A stretch of 64,000 bases of DNA from Lysobacterales bacterium (GTDB lineage Bacteria; Pseudomonadota; Gammaproteobacteria; Xanthomonadales; Xanthomonadaceae). The position numbers were made by a program, and so were the translations under genes. A model generated the notes under the pieces. The model did no database searches and had not been told where the DNA came from. It saw nothing but the letters and a program-made list of their open reading frames with translations. The first letter of the stretch is position 1. Every line of letters starts with the position of its first letter. Of the stretch, positions 55,944 to 62,434 are shown piece after piece. The stretch is from assembly GCA_017302035.1 (NCBI GenBank), contig JAFLEA010000007.1, forward strand, positions 1 to 64,000. Reading direction: 5' to 3'.

Positions 55944-57053
55944 GTGAGCGGAAATTCCCCGCAGGCGCTGGACTACGACCTGCTGGTCGTCGGTGCCAGC
56001 TTCGGCGGCGCGGCCTGCGCCATCGCCGCCGCCTCGGCCGGACTGCGGGTATGCGTGCTCGAACGCAAGCGCGATCCCGGCGAACGCCTGCACACTACCG
56101 GGATCGTGGTGCGCGAAGCCGCCGAGCAGACCCTGCTCGGCCAGGCCCCTTCGCATTGCGTGCGCAGGGTCGAGCGGGTGCGGCTGTATTCGCCATCGCT
56201 GCGCGATATCGCCCTGGCCGCGCCAGGCTACTACTTCCTCACCACCGATACCCCGGAACTGATGCGCTGGCTGGCCGGCCAGGTGCCCGCGCATGGCGCC
56301 GAGCTGCGCCTGGGCACGTCATTCACCGGCGCCGAACGCGACGGCCACGGCGGCTGGCGGGTGGCGGGCGTGGGCAGGGCCCGCTGGCTGGTCGGCGCCG
56401 ATGGCGCGCGCTCGCGGGTGGCCGAACGCGCCGGGCTGGGCCGGGTGCGCGATTTCCTCTACGGCGTCGAACACGAGTACGCCGGCCTGCAATTGCCCGA
56501 GCCGGATGCCCTGCACTGCTTCGTCAGTCGCCGCTATGCGCCCGGCTACATCGGCTGGGTCGCGCAGAACCCGGGGGGCGTGCAGGCCGGGCTGGCACTG
56601 CGCCATGACGCTGCACGCGCGCGCCTGCCCGACATCGAGGGCTTCCTCGCCCGCATCGCCGAGCGGGTCGGGCTGCCTGCGGGACGCAAACCCGATGCGG
56701 TGCGCGCGGGCCTGATCCCTTGCGGCGGCCCGGTATCGCCGCTGGCGCGCGATGGAGCGATCCTCACCGGCGATGCGGCCGGGATCGTCTCGCCGGTCAC
56801 CGCCGGCGGCATCCATTCGGCCTGGGCGCACGGTTGGGCGATCGGCGAGGCCGCCGCCGCGCATGCACGCGGACAAGGCCCCTCTCCCGAGCGGATCGCC
56901 GAGGCCGCGGCACCGCGCTTCCGCACCAAGCGGGTGCTGCGCTGGGCCTTCGACCATCTGCAGATGGACTGGCCGTTCGACCTGCTGCTGCACTCGGCGC
57001 CGCTGCGCTGGGCGGCCGAGCAGGTGTACTTCCACCGCCGCGGCGTGCGCTGA
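55944..57053 (+). CDS. FAD-dependent oxidoreductase, geranylgeranyl-reductase-like
   Basis: 369 residues starting at a GTG. The FAD-binding Rossmann motif is DLLVVGASFGGAACAIAAASAG, followed by VLERKRDPGERL. The second FAD contact GAILTGDAAGIVSPVTAGGIHSAWAHG is typical of the geranylgeranyl reductase/halogenase-like (PHBH) superfamily. ADGARSRVAERAGL is the central DG motif. I cannot assign a substrate; members reduce isoprenoid double bonds or hydroxylate aromatics. It lies 31 bases after rluB on the same strand and is convergent with the amidase gene 4 bases away. The pairing with rluB is probably just shared transcription. Confidence 0.8.
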   Translation: MSGNSPQALDYDLLVVGASFGGAACAIAAASAGLRVCVLERKRDPGERLHTTGIVVREAAEQTLLGQAPSHCVRRVERVRLYSPSLRDIALAAPGYYFLTTDTPELMRWLAGQVPAHGAELRLGTSFTGAERDGHGGWRVAGVGRARWLVGADGARSRVAERAGLGRVRDFLYGVEHEYAGLQLPEPDALHCFVSRRYAPGYIGWVAQNPGGVQAGLALRHDAARARLPDIEGFLARIAERVGLPAGRKPDAVRAGLIPCGGPVSPLARDGAILTGDAAGIVSPVTAGGIHSAWAHGWAIGEAAAAHARGQGPSPERIAEAAAPRFRTKRVLRWAFDHLQMDWPFDLLLHSAPLRWAAEQVYFHRRGVR

Positions 57054-57057
57054 GATC

Positions 57058-57870
57058 TCAGCGCAGATCGAAAGCGTCGGCGTCGAGCATCGCGGGGAAG
57101 CGTTCGCGGTGGGCAGCCAGCGCGATAGCTGACAGCGCGGTGGTCAGCACCTGTTCGCGGCCGTGGGCTTGCACCTGCGCCTGGCCGAGGAAGTCGATCG
57201 CCGCGCTGTCGCCGTCGTAGGCCAGTCCGTTGCCGTCGGTGCCGACCCGGTTGACCGCCGCCACGTAGCACAGGTTCTCGATCGCCCGCGCGCGCAGCAG
57301 GGTCCTCCATGCATGCGCACGCGCAGAAGGCCAGTTCGCCACGAAGATCTGCAGGTCGAAATCGAGTTGCCCGGGGCGCTCCACGTCGTGGCGGTTGCGG
57401 CAGAACACCGGGAAGCGCAGGTCGTAGCAGACCTGCGGGTTGATCCGCCAGCCCTTCCATTCCACGCACAGCCGCTCGCGCCCGGCGGCGTAGCGCTGGT
57501 GCTCGCCGGCGTAGCGGAACAGGTGGCGCTTGTCGTAATGGGCCAATCCGCCATCGGGCGTGGCCCACAGCAGGCGGTTGCATACTCTGGTGGCGCCGTC
57601 GCCGACATCGACGCGCAACTGCACGCTACCGGTCACCGCCGCGTCCAGCGCGCGCGCGCGTTCGCGGATCCAGGCCACGGTCGGCCCGTCCATGCCCTCG
57701 GCCTGGCCGATGGCGTCGTTGGAGAAGCCGCTGGTGAACGTCTCCGGCAGGATCACCAGGTCGGTGGCACCGGCCAGCGGCGCGACCAGTGCGGCGTAGT
57801 GGTCGCGGTTGGCGGCAGGGTCGTGCCAGCGGGTGTCACCTTGGACCAGGGAAACGCGGAGGTCGTTCAT
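57058..57870 (-). CDS. Omega-amidase, YafV/Nit2-type nitrilase-fold hydrolase
   Basis: 270 residues of the carbon-nitrogen hydrolase superfamily, with the Glu-Lys-Cys triad in ILPETFTSGF, HYDKRHLF and INPQVCYDLRFP (C148). YafV/Nit2 enzymes hydrolyse 2-oxoglutaramate (or 2-oxosuccinamate) to the 2-oxo acid and ammonia. Eleven bases upstream on the same strand is a methionine/glutamine-type aminotransferase, whose use of glutamine as amino donor would produce 2-oxoglutaramate. The pair therefore fits the glutamine transaminase-omega-amidase route used in methionine salvage. Confidence 0.88.
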   Translation of the reverse strand: MNDLRVSLVQGDTRWHDPAANRDHYAALVAPLAGATDLVILPETFTSGFSNDAIGQAEGMDGPTVAWIRERARALDAAVTGSVQLRVDVGDGATRVCNRLLWATPDGGLAHYDKRHLFRYAGEHQRYAAGRERLCVEWKGWRINPQVCYDLRFPVFCRNRHDVERPGQLDFDLQIFVANWPSARAHAWRTLLRARAIENLCYVAAVNRVGTDGNGLAYDGDSAAIDFLGQAQVQAHGREQVLTTALSAIALAAHRERFPAMLDADAFDLR

Positions 57871-57881
57871 GGCGGCGTCCC

Positions 57882-59036
57882 TCACAGCCTGCGCAGGCGT
57901 TCGACCGCCGCATCCAGGGTCGCCTCGTTCTTGGCGAAGCACAGCCGGACCAGGCGTTGGCCAGGGGGCGGATTCTGGTAGAACGGCGACAGCGGGATCG
58001 CGGCCACGCCCTTCTCCACCGTCAGCCAATGCGCGAACTCCAGGTCCGGCAGGTCGCTGACCGCCGAGTAGTCCACCAGCTGGAAGTAGCCGCCCGGTAC
58101 CGGCAGCGGCGTGAGCCGGGTGGTCAGCAGCTGCTCGCGGAAACGGTCGCGCTTGGCCTGGTAGAAAGCGCCGAGCTGCTCGTCGTGATCGGGCTCCTCG
58201 CGGATCATCGCGGCGAAGGCGTGCTGCGCCGGCGCGAAGGTGCAGAACACGTTGTACTGGTGGACCTTGCGGAACTCGGCGCTCAGCGCCGGCGGGGCGA
58301 TGGCATAACCCACCTTCCAGCCGGTGCAGTGGTAGGTCTTGCCAAAACTCGAAATCACGAAGGCGCGCTCGCGCAGTTGCGGCCAGCGCAGCGCCGACTC
58401 GTGGCGGCGGCCGTCGAACACGATGTGCTCGTACACCTCGTCGGAGACCAGGTAGATGCCGGTGCCGTGCAGCAGGTCGGCCAGGGCGCGCATGTCGTCG
58501 GCCGTGAACATCGCCCCGGACGGGTTGTGCGGGCTGTTGACCATGATCATCCGCGTGCGCGGTGTCACCGCCGCGCGCACCCGGTCCCAGTCCACGGCGA
58601 AGGTGTCCGGCTGCAGCGGCACGTGCACCGCGCGCGCGCCGGCCAGGTCGATCGCCGGCTCGTAGCAATCGTAGGCCGGGTCGAGCACGACCACGTCGTC
58701 GCCCGGGCGCACCACACTGTGGATCGCGTCGAAGATCGCCTCGGTGGCACCGCTGGTCACGGTGACCTCGGTGTCCGGATCGACCGTCGCGCCATAGCAG
58801 CGCAGGGCCTTGGCGGCGATGGCCTGGCGCAGCGCCGGCACCCCGGTCATTGGCGCGTACTGGTTGTGGCCGGCGCGCATGGCCGCCTCCAGTGCCTCGA
58901 CCAGCCGCGGCGGCACCGGGAAATCCGGGAAGCCCTGGCCCAGGTTCACCGCGCCATGCTCGGCGGCCAGTTGCGACATCACGCTGAAGATGGTGGTGCC
59001 CACCTTGGGCAGCTTGGTCTGCGGGGCGTGCGGCAT
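57882..59036 (-). CDS. Methionine aminotransferase (YbdL type, PLP-dependent)
   Basis: 384 residues of the class I/II aminotransferase fold. [15 protein letters not shown] is the family start. [42 protein letters not shown] and [17 protein letters not shown] with the PLP Lys at K233 follow. YbdL-like enzymes transaminate methionine, and relatives act as kynurenine/glutamine transaminases. The ATG at 59036 begins [20 protein letters not shown], matching family N-termini; longer in-frame starts run into the divergent ccmA promoter. It is encoded with the omega-amidase. Confidence 0.88.
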   Translation of the reverse strand: MPHAPQTKLPKVGTTIFSVMSQLAAEHGAVNLGQGFPDFPVPPRLVEALEAAMRAGHNQYAPMTGVPALRQAIAAKALRCYGATVDPDTEVTVTSGATEAIFDAIHSVVRPGDDVVVLDPAYDCYEPAIDLAGARAVHVPLQPDTFAVDWDRVRAAVTPRTRMIMVNSPHNPSGAMFTADDMRALADLLHGTGIYLVSDEVYEHIVFDGRRHESALRWPQLRERAFVISSFGKTYHCTGWKVGYAIAPPALSAEFRKVHQYNVFCTFAPAQHAFAAMIREEPDHDEQLGAFYQAKRDRFREQLLTTRLTPLPVPGGYFQLVDYSAVSDLPDLEFAHWLTVEKGVAAIPLSPFYQNPPPGQRLVRLCFAKNEATLDAAVERLRRL

Positions 59037-59110
59037 CGCGGTTCCGGCGGGGGATCGTGGGGAACGCCGAGTGTACGCAAAGGCGGCGACCGGCACCGCA
59101 CCACGACCGC

Positions 59111-59116
59111 TACAAT
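59111..59116 (+). promoter_or_regulatory. -10 element before ccmA
   Basis: TACAAT, a near-consensus -10, 8 bases before the ccmA ATG at 59125. I see no good -35 at 16-18 bases upstream. The transcript leader would be only a few bases long. Confidence 0.35.
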
Positions 59117-59124
59117 GCACGCCG

Positions 59125-59790
59125 ATGAACGACGCCCCCCCTTCCCCGCTGCTGGCCGCCCACGGCTTGGCGTTCGCCCGCAACGAGGTGCCGGTGTTCG
59201 GCCCGCTCGACTTCGCGGTGGATGCCGGCGAGGCGCTGCTGGTCCAGGGCGGAAACGGCTCCGGCAAGACCACCCTGCTGCGGGTGCTGGCAGGACTGCT
59301 GCGCGCCGATGCAGGTCGCGTGGAAATCGACGGCCGCCCCACCGCCCCGGCGCTGCGCGCCCATGCCATCGCCTACCTCGGCCACCTGCCGGCGCTCAAG
59401 GGCGACCTGTCGGTGCTGGAGAACCTGGAGTTCCTGTGCGGCCTGCATGGCCGCCGTCGGCGCCAGCTGCCGGGCGACGCGCTGGCCATCGTCGGCATGG
59501 CCGGCTACGAGGACGCTCCCGCGCGCCAGCTCTCGGCCGGGCAGAAGAAGCGGGTGACCCTGGCCCGGATGTGGCTGGCGCCGGCGCCACTGTGGCTGCT
59601 GGACGAGCCCTACGCCAACCTGGACCTGGAAGGCATCACCCTGGTCAACCGGATGATCTCCGCGCACCTGCGCGATGGCGGCGCCGCGCTGGTCACCACC
59701 CACGGCGCCTACGCCGCGCCTCCGGTGCGCACGCGCATGCTGCGGCTGGGCGAGCACGGCGCCCCCCTGGACGGGGACGCGGCCGCATGA
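59125..59790 (+). CDS. ccmA: Cytochrome c maturation ABC ATPase CcmA
   Basis: 221 residues. Walker [10 protein letters not shown], the CcmA-specific signature LSAGQKKR and Walker [13 protein letters not shown] are present. With CcmB it energises release of holo-CcmE carrying haem from the CcmC complex, in the System I pathway for c-type cytochromes. Its start follows a TACAAT box, and its end overlaps ccmB by ATGA. The multihaem cytochrome gene downstream would depend on this system. Confidence 0.93.
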   Translation: MNDAPPSPLLAAHGLAFARNEVPVFGPLDFAVDAGEALLVQGGNGSGKTTLLRVLAGLLRADAGRVEIDGRPTAPALRAHAIAYLGHLPALKGDLSVLENLEFLCGLHGRRRRQLPGDALAIVGMAGYEDAPARQLSAGQKKRVTLARMWLAPAPLWLLDEPYANLDLEGITLVNRMISAHLRDGGAALVTTHGAYAAPPVRTRMLRLGEHGAPLDGDAAA

Positions 59791-60485
59791 AGAGCCGGCA
59801 GAACATCGAGCCGGGCCTGGTGTCCTCGGCCACCGCCCTCGTCGCGCGCGACCTGCGCCTGCTGTGGCGCCGCCGCGGCGATTCGCTGCAGCCGGCACTG
59901 TTCGCGGTGCTGGTGGTGGTGCTGTTCGCGCTGGGCGTGGGCGGCGGACCGCAGGCGCTCTCGCAAGTGGCCGCGGCGGTGCTCTGGGTGGCGGTGCTGC
60001 TGGCCGGGCTGCTGTCGCTGGACACCCTGTTCCGCGGCGACGCCGAGGACGGTTCGCTGGAGCAGTGGCTGCTGGCCCCGGTGCCGCTGGCCTGGCTGGT
60101 GGCGGTGCGGGTGTTCACCCACTGGACCACCACCGCGGTGCCGCTGATCGTGGCGGTGCCGTTCCTGGGCGAACTGCTGCACTTGCCACCCGAACAACTG
60201 CCCGTGTTGCTGGGGTCGCTGGCCTTGGGCACGCCGCTGCTGAGCCTGCTCGGCGCGGTGGTCGCGGCGTTGACCGTGGGCATGCGCCGCTCCGGGATCC
60301 TGGTGGCGCTGCTGGCCCTGCCGTTGTACGTGCCGGTGCTGGTGTTCGGCGCCGGCAGCGTCGCCGCCAGTGCGCAGGGGCTGGACGCCACCGGCGCGCT
60401 GCTGCTGCTCGGCGCGGGCCTGGCGGTGGCGGTGGTGCTGGCGCCGCTGACCATCGCCGCGGCCATCCGGATCGCGCTGAGCTGA
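59787..60485 (+). CDS. ccmB: Haem exporter permease CcmB
   Basis: 232 residues with six membrane helices and the CcmB features [22 protein letters not shown] at the N-terminus and [22 protein letters not shown] in the cytoplasmic loop. It forms the membrane part of the CcmAB transporter. In most System I clusters ccmC follows immediately, but here a TetR gene begins 2 bases after the ccmB stop. The rest of the Ccm genes must therefore lie elsewhere or beyond the window. Confidence 0.93.
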   Translation: MKSRQNIEPGLVSSATALVARDLRLLWRRRGDSLQPALFAVLVVVLFALGVGGGPQALSQVAAAVLWVAVLLAGLLSLDTLFRGDAEDGSLEQWLLAPVPLAWLVAVRVFTHWTTTAVPLIVAVPFLGELLHLPPEQLPVLLGSLALGTPLLSLLGAVVAALTVGMRRSGILVALLALPLYVPVLVFGAGSVAASAQGLDATGALLLLGAGLAVAVVLAPLTIAAAIRIALS

Positions 60486-60487
60486 GC

Positions 60488-61186
60488 ATGCCAAACCGAC
60501 GATCCCCGACGACATTCTTCCCGCCAGGCGCCGGCCAGGCCGGACCCGGCACGCCGATCCCGCCGACCGCTCCCGACCCCGACAGCCGGGTCGAGAAGTT
60601 CCTGCAGGCGGCGATCGAGGTGTTCCTGGAGAAAGGCTACCGCAACGCCCGCCTGGTCGATATCGTCACCCGCTCGGGCGGTTCGCTGGCCACGCTGTAC
60701 CAGGCCTACGGCAGCAAGAAGGGCCTGGCCCACGCGATCATGGAGCGCTGCATCGGCGGTTTCGCCGAAAGCCTGCAGACGCTGCACGACTCGCCGCTGC
60801 CGCCCGAACAGGCCCTGCCCGTCGCCGCCGACGGCATGCTGGAGGAGATCCTCAGCCCACGGCACATCGTCACCCACCGGATCATCGTCGCCGAGGGCAT
60901 GAGCTTCCCGGACCTGCGCGACTGGTACTTCGAGCATGGCGTGGCCCCGCCGCACCGCCGGCTGGCCGACTACTTCACCCGCGAGAAGACGGCCGGCCGC
61001 CTGGAACTGGAATCGCCGATCGTGGTGGCCAACCGCTTCTACATGATGGTGTTCGGCCACGCCATCATCGGCTCCACCGCGGGCATCCTCGATGCCTCCG
61101 ACCTCGAATGGATCAAGGCCGACACCCGCGCGGCCCTGGCCATCTTCGTGCGCGGCATGCTTCCGGCGAAGCGGCCACCGGGCTGA
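60488..61186 (+). CDS. TetR-family regulator between ccmB and the Mtr genes
   Basis: 232 residues. A 35-residue Pro/Gly-rich leader precedes the DNA-binding domain (VEKFLQAAIEVFLEKGYRNARL, then TRSGGSLATLYQAYGSKKGL). The C-terminal domain contains SPRHIVTHRIIVAEGMSFPDL, resembling the AefR-like TetR C-terminal family. Its ATG is 2 bases after the ccmB stop, so it is probably co-transcribed with ccmAB. The 140-base gap after it contains a TTGACA promoter with a 14-bp palindrome in the spacer. Repression of the mtrAB-like genes is the simplest reading, but ligand and target are unproven. Confidence 0.88.
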   Translation: MPNRRSPTTFFPPGAGQAGPGTPIPPTAPDPDSRVEKFLQAAIEVFLEKGYRNARLVDIVTRSGGSLATLYQAYGSKKGLAHAIMERCIGGFAESLQTLHDSPLPPEQALPVAADGMLEEILSPRHIVTHRIIVAEGMSFPDLRDWYFEHGVAPPHRRLADYFTREKTAGRLELESPIVVANRFYMMVFGHAIIGSTAGILDASDLEWIKADTRAALAIFVRGMLPAKRPPG

Positions 61187-61230
61187 TCCGCGGCCTGCGC
61201 CGCCGGCGGCGACCTTTTCCGCACAGCAGC

Positions 61231-61259
61231 TTGACATTGCCTGAACGCACGTTCACATT
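61231..61259 (+). promoter_or_regulatory. Promoter of the mtrA-like gene
   Basis: TTGACA at 61231-61236 is a perfect -35; 17 bases on, CACATT at 61254-61259 is a weak -10. The transcript would begin near 61266, about 60 bases before the mtrA start. Confidence 0.55.
61242..61255 (+). promoter_or_regulatory. TetR-type operator within the mtrA promoter
   Basis: TGAACGCACGTTCA has perfect 6-base arms around CA. It lies between the -35 and -10 hexamers, where a bound dimer would block RNA polymerase. It is the best candidate site for the TetR protein encoded upstream. Confidence 0.6.
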
Positions 61260-61268
61260 CCGGCTCGT

Positions 61269-61282
61269 GTAACGGCCGTTAC
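61269..61282 (+). promoter_or_regulatory. Second palindrome in the mtrA leader
   Basis: GTAACGGCCGTTAC is a perfect 14-bp palindrome just past the predicted transcript start. It is flanked by GGCTCG (61262-61267) and CGAGCC (61292-61297), which can pair outside it. It could be a second operator or an mRNA hairpin in the leader. Confidence 0.5.
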
Positions 61283-61326
61283 GCAACGCCGCGAGCCAAC
61301 ATCAGGTCAGCCAAGGGGCGGGGGAC

Positions 61327-62406
61327 ATGAAGAAACTGCTGGGGGCGACAGCCGTATTGGCCGCATTCGCGTTCGCGGCCGTGCAGTGGTTCGGGCCGGT
61401 CTCGGCGCAGATGGCCGAACCCGAGGCACCCGCCGCTCCCGCCGCCTTCGACGCGAGCAAACTCCCCTCGACCCATTTCGGTGCCGAGCAGCCGTCTTCG
61501 ATGCATGCGTCGCTGGGCGCTCCCGGATTCTCCCACGCCTCGGTCCCCGCCAACCCGCTCAGTCCCGAGGCCAAGCCGGTCGGCCAGCAGGTCTGCACCG
61601 CCTGCCACGCCAAGGAAACCCAGAACTTCGCCCATACCACCCATGCCCTGGGCATGGACGCCGCGTTCGCGGCCAATCCGGACACACCCACCTGCGAAGC
61701 CTGCCACGGCCCCGGCTCCAGGCACGCCCAGGATCCCTCGGTGCCCGGCGCGATCATCGCCTTCACCCGCAATGGCGGCAGTCCCGTCACCGCCCAGACC
61801 GGCGCCTGCCTGGGTTGCCATTCCGGCGGCCCGCGCGACCACTGGGCCGGCTCGATCCATGAGCGCGGCGACCTGTCCTGCAGCGACTGCCACAACCCCA
61901 TGGCCAAATTCTCCATGGAAGGCCTGACCGCCCGGCAGTCGATCAGCGAGACCTGCGCCACCTGCCACAAGGACATCCGCCAGCAGTTCAACCGCCGTTC
62001 GCACATGCCGCTGCCCGAGGGCCAGCTGAGCTGTGCCGACTGCCACAACCCGCACGGCACCCTCAACGCGGTGCTGCTCAAGACCGACACGGTCAACGAG
62101 ACCTGCTACCAGTGCCACGCCGAGAAGCGCGGCCCGTTCCTGTTCGAACACGCTCCGGTGCGCGACAACTGCGTGAACTGCCACACGCCGCACGGTTCCA
62201 ACCAGCACGCGCTGCTGGTGGCACCGATCCCGATGCTGTGCCAGCAGTGCCACACCCACCTGAACCATCCCAACGACCTGATGACCAGCGCCAACATCGG
62301 CACCGGCACCAACCCGGACTGGAAGGCCATGAGCCGTGGCTGCATCAACTGCCACGCGCAGGTCCACGGGTCCAACAACCCATCCGGCGCCAGATTGCAT
62401 CAGTAA
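61327..62406 (+). CDS. Decahaem c-type cytochrome, MtrA/DmsE family
   Basis: 359 residues. A signal peptide ends near VSA-Q, then ~60 Pro/Ala-rich residues lead into the haem domain. Ten CxxCH haem sites start at residues 90, 123, 161, 185, 210, 236, 260, 282, 305 and 339, with many additional His for bis-His ligation. This number and spacing fit MtrA/DmsE/PioA, the periplasmic cytochrome that lies inside the MtrB barrel and carries electrons across the outer membrane. AAGGGG is 8 bases before the ATG. The MtrB-like gene follows 28 bases later. The preceding ccmAB genes serve haem attachment. MtrA of Shewanella is ~333 residues, similar in size. Confidence 0.92.
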   Translation: MKKLLGATAVLAAFAFAAVQWFGPVSAQMAEPEAPAAPAAFDASKLPSTHFGAEQPSSMHASLGAPGFSHASVPANPLSPEAKPVGQQVCTACHAKETQNFAHTTHALGMDAAFAANPDTPTCEACHGPGSRHAQDPSVPGAIIAFTRNGGSPVTAQTGACLGCHSGGPRDHWAGSIHERGDLSCSDCHNPMAKFSMEGLTARQSISETCATCHKDIRQQFNRRSHMPLPEGQLSCADCHNPHGTLNAVLLKTDTVNETCYQCHAEKRGPFLFEHAPVRDNCVNCHTPHGSNQHALLVAPIPMLCQQCHTHLNHPNDLMTSANIGTGTNPDWKAMSRGCINCHAQVHGSNNPSGARLHQ

Positions 62407-62434
62407 GCCGAACCACGGTAAGGGGAGCATGGAC

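Noticed and set aside
61269..61282. Fifth LacI-regulon site (TGTAAC... near mtrA)
   Set aside because: It begins TGTAAC but lacks the CG centre and TTyCA half; it is a different, perfect palindrome.
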